Assembly: GCA_013397795.1 (NCBI GenBank)
Contig: VZTJ01002480.1
Location: 644,317-708,316, forward strand
Reading direction: 5' to 3'
DNA length: 64,000 nucleotides
Origin: Orthonyx spaldingii
Taxonomy: Eukaryota; Chordata; Aves; Passeriformes; Orthonychidae
A program made the translations under genes and the position numbers. Below the pieces are notes generated by a model. The model was not told the DNA's origin. It was given only the letters and a program-made list of their open reading frames with translations, and searched no databases. Numbering within the stretch: position 1 is the first letter of the stretch; each line of letters begins with the position of its first letter. Positions 23,801 to 33,682 of this stretch are shown in pieces.

Positions 23801-26186
23801 CCCACTTCCCTTGTGTGCAAGGAAGGTTGAGTCACTGCTGCACTGCAAGTGTGGCTGCAGCACCCCAGCAGCTTCCAGGGCCCAGCTTGGCCAGAGGTGT
23901 TACCTTGCCCAGAGGGTTGTTGGGCGAGTTCAGCACGATGGCTTTTGTCCGTTCACTGAATTTAGAAGCCAGTTCAGCTGGGTCCAGCTGCCAGTCTGCA
24001 CTAGACATCAATTTTCCATCTTTTGGAGGATTCTAGAGAGAACACAGGGGAATCTTGGTTTGCTTTGCTACCTCTGCACTTTGCTGACCACTCACCTCTT
24101 TGCTGACTGTGCTGTGACTCTTCCCTCCTCCACCCACTCACCGGTCTCAGAGGGACAAACACAGGTGTCCCACCAGCCATCTTCACCATCGGCTCATAGC
24201 AGTCGAAGAAAGGCTCAATGATTATCACCTGAAAGAAAGGGACACGTCAGCATCCTCCTGGTCCTGCTCAGACCTTCCCTGAGGAGTGCAGAGAGCAATG
24301 GGAGGGACAGGACATTTTCATCTCTTAATTACTGTAATGGAGAACCTGCATTGCCTGTGGGGAGTGTCAGGTGGGACACCACCACTCAGGACAAAAAGGG
24401 TTATTTTGCTTTATGTAGAAATGAGGCAGTGCCCTGCAGCAGATAATTTCTTCCTTTGGAAGCTCAAGTATTGCAGAATGGGGATAAAACTGGTTTTGCT
24501 TTGGAAAAGGACAATGAAAACCAGCCTGCAGGTCCCCCAGGGGAAGGCTGCCAGTGCAACAAGCCCAAATCTTGGGTTACCTCATCACCTTCATCCACTA
24601 AAGCCTGGAAGCAGCAGAACAGGGCCTGGTATGCCCCCACAGTCACCATCACATTGGTCATAGGATCCAGGTCTCGTCCAAGCAGCTTCTCAAAAAACTG
24701 GGCCAGGACCTTCACCAGAGGCGGGTGGCCCTGTGGGGTGAGAGGAGGGTGGGAATTGGGTCGCAGGAGACTCCTAAACCAAGGACAAACCTTTGGAAGG
24801 GGGCTGGGAAGCCAAGAGCCCTGTGAGACATCTTCCAGCCTGGCTGCTTCAAACATCCCAGTAAAGCAGGGAGTTACAGCCCTGGGAACAGTGGGCATGG
24901 GTCGAGGCTTGATCTGTGTTTTGCCTCGTGTTTTTTCCTGTTTATTGCTGCCAGATGAGCTCTGAAGCAGCCAGGGCTGATGGAGAGAGAGGGGTAAGGG
25001 AGTGAGTGCTGGGGAGGGAGGTCTGTCCACGCACGAAGGCACGGGTGTACTGGTGCAGCATGTGGTTCCCGCCGCCGAGGGCTCTCGTGAGTGCCTCTGT
25101 CAGAAAGTCTGGTGCAGGGAAGTCGGGGAAGCCCTGGCCCAGGTTCACCTTGGAATAGGCAGCAGCCAGTTTTACAAACTCCACCCTGGAGAGAAGGGAG
25201 AGAAAAGTACTTTCAGACGGTCTGGGCAGTGTGCTGTCACCAGCTTTGCTCGCAGCATCCCTTTGGAAGGGAGTGGGGTTGGAGTCCCTCCTGCAGAGCC
25301 ATCCTGCTGCTCACAGGCAGGCAGGGCCAAGCACAGGTCATTTCAGACCTGCTGCAATTAAACCAAGGATGATGAACTATTGCACTGAGGGAATGGTTTT
25401 AATTTATTCTCCCAGGAAACAGCTCCTGTGGTCAGTGTGTGGCCACAGCTGAAAGCCTGTGGTATTTCTGATCACACTGGACTGAGAAGGAGGGTACTTG
25501 GAGGTTTTCAAGCTCATACCAGCTCTGCAAAATTTAGCAACTAGACACTGTGAAGGCCTCTGCAGAGGGCAAGGCAGGCTGAACTCGCTGCTCATCTCAA
25601 ACCAAACAAGTGCCAGCTCATTGGCAGCTTGTAGTTTGAACTCAGGCACAGCAGAGCCTTGGGGAAAGACCATTTAAATCTCTTCTTCCAGCATGCAACT
25701 TTCCCAACGCCACATTGTGCCTGGCAGGATGGGAATGGCATTAGCAGCAGCCCCTGACTTGCCTCTGCTTGCTATGCCCCAGGGTGAGCTTGGAGCAGGT
25801 GCCAGGCTGCAGCCAGTGTGCAGCAAACACTTGGCTCAGATTTGGGTGCCACTGGGATCATTTGGGTGGACGGGTCAGAGGGAGGGGGATGCTTCTGCCT
25901 GCCCAGTGGTGCAAAACACCTGATACAGCATCAGGTGAGAGCAGCAGGTACAGAACTGACTCAGGGTAAAGTATTCTGGGACAAACTTGCTCTGATGTGC
26001 TTCCTGAACACATGTAAAGCAGTTGAGGGAAACTTCTACTCTGTGCTGTGTGGCTGGTGTGGTTTCAATCTGATTTTAGGATGCCTAAAACCACATCTAC
26101 TACCTGGGTAAACCAGATATTCTCTTAACTCACCAGATATTTTTATCTATTCCCTCCAGCCTCCGAGCCTGCACTTGTCTTGACAT
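20889..26186 (-). CDS. KYAT1: KYAT1 (CCBL1), kynurenine aminotransferase 1 / cysteine-S-conjugate beta-lyase
   Basis: KYAT1 is a PLP-dependent fold-type-I aminotransferase. It makes kynurenic acid from kynurenine, acts as glutamine transaminase K, and cleaves cysteine S-conjugates. Coding exons in transcript order are 26186-26134, 25185-25035, 24730-24581, 24228-24142, 24032-23904, 23575-23455, 22832-22756, 22533-22444, 22101-21915, 21717-21641, 21463-21377 and 20957-20889 (TGA). They total 1278 nt, 425 aa (human 422). All phases fit. Visible features are NLGQGFPDFPAPDF near the N-terminus; NSPNNPLGK with the PLP-contacting Asn185; SDEVYEW with Asp214 and Tyr217; SAGKTFSATGWK with the Schiff-base Lys248; and FIRFCF with the substrate-carboxylate Arg398. 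The start is the first ATG after an acceptor (ctctctgcag|gcaaaaATG), so at least one untranslated exon lies upstream. The protein starts MSRQVQARRLEGID, like cytosolic KYAT1, with no obvious targeting peptide. Confidence 0.96.
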
Positions 26187-26192
26187 TTTTGC

Positions 26193-29100
26193 CTGCAGAG
26201 AGAGAAAGAAAGTGAGTTTGAAGTCTTTACTCATGTCAATGAGGTCACAAAGGGGCTGTGCCCTCCCCAGGGAAGTTTTTCCCAACAGAGGATGTGCTCT
26301 TTAGTATTGGTTCATGGGCTGTTCCTGACTGACCTTAGAGCAGTAATGCTGTTGCAGTGGTTTCGGCTTTCACTTTACAAGCTTCAACAAGAATTGGGAG
26401 AATAGATGAACAAAAGAAGCTTTTGTACACTCACTGGGAAGGTGGCAATGCCTTAAACCTCATTACCTGTTGAGACTGGTCATGGGGTCAAGCTCAGCCA
26501 GGCTGTAACAGCCAGGCCAAGGACCCCAGACCTCAGGCTTTTACCTTCCATAACCTCTCTGTCTTCATGGGAAGGACCTCCTTACCCTACAAGCCATGAA
26601 ATGCCCCCTTTTCCTAGCAGAACAAACTATTTTATTCCATGCTGGTCTATGAAGCAGCAGAAGTAGATAGTCTTCTGTCCTGACAAAGTGCTTGGTGAGG
26701 GGGCTTGCTCTAGATTCTATAAATTGTGCAGGGTTTTGTATTTAAAGTTCATGTCAAACCCAAGTAGTAACTAGGTACAGGCAAGAGAGAGCACAGCACA
26801 GAGGTCACTGTGATGTACAGAGACTCTGAGGTACCCTGCCGTGACTGGTTTGTAATTTCCATCTACATCATGGCTCAGGGGAGTGGAAAGAAAGACAGTA
26901 GGAAACATTGAATGCAAAACCCTCCTTCCAGCTAGATAAGCACAGTGGGAGAAAGTTAGATGTGCTTGATGGGGAATTCATCATGAGGATGATGAAAAGC
27001 AGCAGAGGCAGAATTAAATAACACAGCAGTGCAGGGAAAAGGTACCCAGACAGGGAAAGGGCTGGAAACTGGAGACAAATGACGCTCAGTGCACCACGAA
27101 GAGCCAGCATAGGGGCATGAGGAGGGCAACCCTGAAGCAATGAGTCAAGAAAACCATTGTCACCACAGCAAATAAAATACATTTGAACTGGAATAAGGAA
27201 GGCATGTGAAAGCAGCTGAGGTGAGATGCAGAGCTGGGATGTGAGGGGGTCTGTGCTCTGCCATGCCAGGATGGTGGGGGGAATACCCAATCAGCCTTTT
27301 CCCAACACTCAGCTGCAGCAGAACTCCCCACTTACCTGCTCCCCTCTGCTGTTCCCACAGGACTGCACCAGAATTTGGTTAGTGCTCCAAGGATATTTTG
27401 TGCTGAGGTCCTTAGATTTTTATACTGCTTCAGCCCTTACCAGGGATCTTTGCAGACACCCTGCTGAGGAGCCCTGTGTTTCAGAGGGCACCAGGTGGAC
27501 TCTGCTCCACTGTGGTGCCAGGCAGGCAGCCAAGGGCAAGCAGAAGTCACTGGCTCCAGGGCAGCCTCTCTCCTCTACCTCAGCCCAGCTTTGCTCTTTC
27601 TGCACAAGCTCGTGGCTGTTATAGTCACAAGACCCAGTGCCTGAGCTGATTTGGGTGGGAGCAGAAGGATTCATGGCTTGGGAAGTAAAAGATAGCTGGA
27701 GGTGAAATATTAACAGCTCCAGTGCTGTTCTTATAAGGTGGTGCTGCTGCAGGCCACAGGTCAGAGAATTTAACAGATGACCAGGTGTGATGGGGATTGG
27801 TGGGGAGAAGGTGCCTTAAGCCTTGAAATTCCCAGTTCTGAGGAAAGGCTTTGTCTGTTTCAGGAACAGAAATAACAAATACTTTCTTTTTCTGATGTCC
27901 CCTCCATCCCATCCTATCCCCAGCCTGTGTGTGATGCTGCCATGGAGTACAACACAGGCTCAGCACCATGCAGCCCTCAAATCTGTTTCAGCCTGTTCTG
28001 GTCCCCAGAGAGAAGGGTGTGTTTCTCCAGGTGCAGTCTGCCTGGCAGCCACACAGGAGAGCTGAGTGCCAGTGCAGAAGACTTGGCGTCCATGGTCTTC
28101 CACCACTGCCTCCCTGCTGTGTGTGACTGCCTTCTCTGCAGGTTGGGATCTCTGAGTGGGATGCTGGTATTTCCCAAGTACTTGGTAAACCAAGAGGCTC
28201 TAGTAGAGATCATGAGATGAAGCAACCCCACAGACAAGGAGCTTTGTTTATGAAGATCCTTTAAACACGCTCCCTGGAAATAAGTAGGTACAGAGGAAGT
28301 TGCACCAAAGTGGCTTTTCCTGACGTGCTCTGTCTGCTCTTGCTGCCAAGGTGAGCTGCCCTGGGCAATGCTGCCAGCCAGAAACAGTCCCACCGGGCAT
28401 TCCATACCTCTCCGGAGCACGAGCTGTGTCCAGCGCTGCTGTTCCTCTCCAGCAAGAAGTGACGGAGGGACGGTCCCGCTCTCCTGAGCATGCCACGGCT
28501 CCTGCTGTCTCACTGCTACAGGCACAGACCTGCAATTCCCCGGAGACAAAGGGGAAGGCTCAGACAATTGCTCCACAGGGTTAAAGCGAACGTGTACCTG
28601 GGATGGGGCAGGCCCAGAACCAAGGTGGTGGTTGTTCTGCCACGGAAAGGAAAAGGCAAAACGAGCTGCTTTGTGCGTCGTCACTGCAATGTCAGACAGT
28701 GCTGGGGCTGTGCTTTGTGCCCACGACACACAGAATCAGGATAACAAGGGCAACCATGGCTTCTGCCTCCTCTCTCCCAATCCAGGCTTCCCCCACTTTC
28801 CTCTGCACTGAGGGGAGTGGTATGGACACCAGCAAGAGGGCATCCTCTGGGAATCTGGTACTCCATATCAACTCTCCACCCACTGTCATTGATCCCAGGT
28901 AACTCTTGCCTCTGCCCTTCCTCCCCTGCAGCACCTTTGCCTTCCTGGCCCATACCGAGAATCTCTGGCCTCTCAGCTGCTGCAGCTCTGGTTTAGTCAC
29001 AAGTTTTATTCCAATTAATAGGATGTCAGTCTCCTAACTCTAAAGTGATTTTGGTGATTATCTTTCCTTCAAGGCTCCAAACGAATTAATTTCTGCGTCT

Positions 29101-31871
29101 AATGCAGCCTGTTCCTTCACCTCAGGTTCCTTCAGCTATTCTACAGCATTACTTAAACATGCAGTATTTAAGGTAAAATAAGTGAATATTTTGTTAAGTA
29201 CTTGAGATAAAAGCAATGAGGCTGGAGGATGCATGCACCTTTATCATTACCAGCCATGGATTAATTTATCCATCTGCCAAAAAATTAATTAAAACAGGTT
29301 TGAAGCTGACCAGGTCACATGTTAAGCTCTCAGTACTCCTGAGGGCACTTTCCATTCTTACATGCAGGATGCAAGTTCCCAGTGTTTGCATTTTTTTGTT
29401 ATTTCTAAAAAAAGTGCAAAGCAGCTGCCAGCCGAGACCAGCGGGGTTTTACATCTGTTTGCCAAGTGGGAAAAAACAGCACAATTTACGGAAAAACGGG
29501 AAGCCAGAGCATCATATTGCTCATGACTGTGAAATCTCCATCTTGTGCTTGCATGACACTGAGATGTGGCGGGACATAGCTTTGGGGCGCCAAGCAAAGG
29601 AGTCCTGGCATGAGGGGACCTACCCTGCAGGGGACAGAATCGAAGTGTGGCAGCAAAAAAGGCTCTATCAGATTGCAGCAAACTACAGAGCTGTGTAAGA
29701 GCTGTGCACAGAGCTGGGGCAGCACCAGGGAGCGGCCGACCGGGACATCGCTCGCTCTGGAGGGGCGCACCGGACTGGGCAGAAGATTTTGGAGGTGACA
29801 GCCAGAAGGTCACCCCGGGGAGTGGTCACTCACCACCTCCAGCCCGCGGGTCGCAGCCGCCTCCTCCATCCCGGTGCTCCCCAAGCCCCCCCTTGGCAGC
29901 TCGGGGGTGCACCCGGGAGGCTCTGGGGACACGGGTGTCCCTGGGTGTGCCCCAGGAGGGTGCGGGACCAGGGCGGGCGCAGGGCAGAGCAGCGGCAGCG
30001 CCAGCAGCAGCCGACACCGGGGACAAAGCAGCTGCCAGAGGGACAGCGGGGACAAAACCAACTTACACGGAGCTGGGCCGCGCTGCTTTACGCTGCGAAG
30101 CCCGGCAGAGCCGCGCAGGCTGCCCTGGCACACATCGCAGCCTCTCTCTCTCTCCGCCCCGCACGCTTCATCGGCGGCCGGCGCTTCCTGGGAGGAGCCG
30201 CGGGGAGGCGGCGCTGGAGCCGCCGCGGAAACGCTCTGTGCGCTCACCGGGCTCTGGCTGCCCGGGGAAATGTCCCTGCTCGTTGTTCAGGTGGAAGCTC
30301 ATGCTGCAACGGCGTAATTTTTGTGGTTTGGCTGTAAATATTTCAGCATGGCAACGGCAGGGAGTTTCCCTTTGAGCGAAGCCTTCAGTCGTTTTGAAAA
30401 ATGAATTTTTAAGTAAAGAAAGCTCTCAAAAATTTCATCCTGCTGACTTAATATTATTAGAGAAGGGAAGGGATAAGGGTAAGGTCCATCAGAGGGTAAA
30501 GACCTACTGCTAGGAGACAACCTAAAGCAGATCCTGCAGCATTGCTCGACCCCTGGGCTGTGGGTGGGCAGGGAGAGCAGCCTCAGAGGGGGATTTCAGA
30601 GGAGCTGAGCTCTCCATCAGTGTTTGAGAGCTGGCAGTTGCTGCAGAGAGGTGTTGAGAGAAAACTGCCCTCTCTTCCCTCTTCCTTTTGTGACAAGGCT
30701 TTACCCGCACCAATGAGTCAGATCGTGTGGGTCTCCTGAGTGAATAATTTCTGTCCCCTTCCACAGCAGGAAGAAGTGAGCCATGGGGAAAGGAAGGGGC
30801 CGCATCTGCTGTGCCAAAGGTTCCCAACCCCAACCCGACATCTCTCAGGCATCATCGAGGTGATTAAGCAGGAAGGAATGTCTGTGCGGGGAGAGGAAGG
30901 CTGTTTTCTAAGTTTCTGTTTAACTCAAACACCGAAACAAACAGATGGAAGGAAAACTTGTGATGTGAACATTCTTACACAACCAAGCACATCCTGAGTC
31001 ACAGAATGGCTCAGTGGCATTTTCTCCTGTGCTTTCTTTGCCCTGTCCTCCACCAGCTTTGTTCCTTCCCTGCTTGTTGTTTGCCCCTGAATTGAGCTTG
31101 TTTGATTAGATATATTAACAAAAAGCCAATTTGGCAGAAAGGTGGCCAATTTTCTAACGGGTCCATGAGTTGAATTGGCTCAGTGTGGATGCGAGGGTAA
31201 AAGGTCCTGTAAGGAAAAAGAGATGTGGGCAGGGAGGAGTAGGGACAAAAAAGGGATGGACACAAGCCCCCACTTTCTCTGTCAGTATTTAGACTTTATA
31301 TTGGTCCAACAGTATCATGAAACTTCACCTTAATGCCCTTTTGAAATTCAGCAGGAATTTCTGGATGAGGTCAGTGATGTAAAGAACGCATCTGACCTTG
31401 TACTTTTTACTGTAACACTCAAGGAATGTTACGACCCTCTTTTTCTTCAGATCATTTAAATTTAATAAGCACATCTGGACATGAAGAATCAGTGTTGATT
31501 TAAAAAAAAAAGATTAGCTATTGCACTAATTCTTATCAAGAATCTACAGCACTGTGTCCTGGCACTGGGATCTCAACTCCTCTGGTACAAGTCCCGTGCC
31601 TATGGCTACAGCAGGTTGCCAAGACATATAATATTCCTAGAAAACCACAGATACACTTATGTTACTGTTACAGACATCACTGGTGTATAGAAGTTAAAAC
31701 TGGCTGCCCTTAACCACTCAGAACCGCCTCCTGTACGCTCATAAAATTACGAGGAATGCCTTTGAACCATCCTTTATGAATTTAGGAAGAAAATATGCCG
31801 CCCAGTGTCCTCCGTTGCGTCAGACAAGTAAAAATACCCACCAGTGAATCCCTTTTTTCAGGCACCACAGA
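26193..31871 (-). other. KYAT1: Long 5' intron of KYAT1
   Basis: The first KYAT1 coding exon begins at a splice acceptor (exon edge 26192). The nearest strong promoter is the CpG island at about 31.9 kb, so this 5.7-kb stretch is read as intron 1. It holds no coding exon I can support. A second GC-rich patch at about 29.8-30.25 kb contains a good minus-strand donor (GGTG|gtgagt, plus-strand actcac at 29827-29832) and could be an alternative first exon. Confidence 0.55.
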
Positions 31872-32225
31872 ACTCACAGCAGCTGCAGGCCCTCGGCTCC
31901 GGCTGGAGCTGAGGCGGCTCCTTTAAGGCTGGCGCCATTTTGAGCTCTGCCCGGCACCAAGATGGCGCCGCCGCCCTCACCGCCCCCTGCGCTCCCGCCC
32001 GCCCCCCGCGGGGCGCGCCCTGCACAAAGATGGCGCCGCGCGCGTGCCTCCGTGCCCGCCCCCAAGATGGCAGCTGGCCGGGCTGAGGGCGACAGCGCCG
32101 GCCGGGTGAGGTCAGATCCGGGGTGGGGCTGCTGCGGACACGGCGGACAAAAGGCGCCCGGCCGGCGTGAGGGAGGGCGGGGGCTGCGGTAGGTTCTCCT
32201 CAGGGCCGCGGCGGGCAGGTGGGTG
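31870..32225. promoter_or_regulatory. Divergent CpG-island promoter of KYAT1 (-) and LRRC8A (+)
   Basis: This very GC-rich block has four YY1-like motifs: minus AAAATGGCGCC (31931-31941), plus AAGATGGCGCC (31959-31969 and 32027-32037) and plus AAGATGGCAGC (32064-32074). In human, KYAT1 and LRRC8A start head to head within tens of bases, and this location fits that arrangement. A minus-strand donor at 31877 (GCTGCT|gtgagt) could end KYAT1 exon 1. Plus-strand donors at 32106 (gtgagg), 32189 (gtaggt) and 32219 (gtgggt) could end LRRC8A exon 1. Motifs are seen; transcription start sites are inferred. Confidence 0.7.
31878..31950 (-). other. KYAT1: Candidate KYAT1 untranslated first exon
   Basis: On the minus strand a CpG-rich stretch ends in CTGCAGCTGCT|gtgagt (donor at 31877-31872), a strong 5' splice site facing the KYAT1 acceptor at 26193. 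The upper end is a guess placed near the YY1 motif. Inside is an ATG (31938-31936) in strong context (A at -3, G at +4) that is not in frame with the KYAT1 start. Confidence 0.4.
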
Positions 32226-33556
32226 TGCCGCGCTCCCCTCGCGGCACGGACGGGCTGTGGGGAGGTGTCCCCCGTGGGGTGGTGTCCCGGAGGGAATGGG
32301 GTGGGACTCCGGGTCGGAGGGGGGGGACGGCTGAAGGGGCTCGGGAGCGGCGAGCGGGAAGGATTTGCTGAGTAATTCGTCAGCGATCCGGTCCCTGCGT
32401 GTCCCGCCGGCCCTGCTCTCACGCCGGCCGGGGCGGGGGCATCCGCGCCCCGTCTGTGGGGCGAGGCAGGGCCGGGGTGTGCGCGGTGTCCCCCCAGCGA
32501 GGGAAGGACGCCGCCGCTTGTTACCTGCGTTCGGAAGGGCGGTGGGGTTTATTTATATCTCTCAGAGGATGTTTCTTTCTATGTCCAGAAAGCCGCGGTG
32601 GAGTGGCGGGGGCTGGTGCCGAGGTGTGCTGGGTTGGGGCTGGTGCCTATTGCCTGGAGCAGGGAGAAGGTCAGAGAGTCCTCTCCTCCTAGTGCTGCCT
32701 TTGCGGCACTGTGGTACGGCTAAAATGCAATAGCTTTGGTTTCCAGGGTGTTGCTTCAAAATCTGTCAGCCCGAGCGGTAACTCTGGGATCGAGAGAAAT
32801 GTACCCCCAAACATCTTCAGCATTATGGGGTTGGACTTTCTACTGATGATGTCTGTTCTTTTTCATTTCTCCCTGTTGTTGACACAATGCTGTCGGATGT
32901 TCTGCAGTCCTCTCCTAAGTGGCTGGGAGGCTGGCTGGATACTTGAGAGATCCCTCTGAGGATTTGCTTCCTTGCCTGTTTTCCCATGCCCCGAGCTGAT
33001 GTGCAGGAAGCAAGGGAAAAAATAAACCCAGCCCTGTTGTAATTTTTGTCGATGGTGCTAAACTGCTGCCACTTCAAGAAGATACATGTTGTAAGGGAAG
33101 GGGGCAGTTGCTTGAATCTGGAGTGGTTAGATGTGTGATCTATGCTTTCTGATACTCGTGATGGTAACATTTGAAGTGAAACAGGCTTTTCAGAAAATGG
33201 AAAATAAGCAGTAAAGTCATCCCTTTCCCCATCTGATAATGATTTATTATTCTGTCTCTACCTGTTTAAGCTTAGTTGTAATACTGGTTTTCAGCATCTC
33301 TTTTGACTGGGTCTGCAACACCTACTTTTTGGTAACTTCTGTTAGAATAACAGATACTGCAAATTCCTTCCTGCTAGGAGTTTTACTTGGCTCCTAGTGT
33401 TCTTGTGATCTTTCTAAGTATCAGCATGTCTCTTTCTGGCTCCCAGTGACCCTCTGAGTTGTTCATTGCTTCTTAGATACAGTTTACTGAGCTTTTACGT
33501 GTCCCTCTGTGAACTGGATCCCCTCTTTTTTGTTGATAATCTGTGTTTCATTTCAG

Positions 33557-33682
33557 GGAAGCTGTTCCCATGGCTTGTGGGGAGTGCAGCGCTTCAGCAC
33601 TTGCTCGGGATCCAGCACGTAGGAATATCAGCCACTTCCAGCACAGAGAACTGACGTGCAGATAGCAGAACCCTGCTGCAAG
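33557..33682 (+). other. LRRC8A: Probable non-coding 5' exon of LRRC8A
   Basis: A 126-nt segment is bounded by a good acceptor (gtttcatttcag) and a good donor (AAG|gtgagg) between the CpG island and the coding exon. LRRC8A in other vertebrates has untranslated upstream exons. The segment contains a short complete ORF (33570-33665) that ends before the donor. Transcript evidence is needed to confirm the exon. Confidence 0.6.

Noticed and set aside
29789..30375. Long plus- and minus-strand ORFs of 145-242 codons in GC-rich DNA
   Set aside because: Overlapping frames on both strands have similar low-complexity composition (Pro, Arg, Gly, Ala) and no conserved motif, as expected when stop codons are rare in GC-rich sequence.
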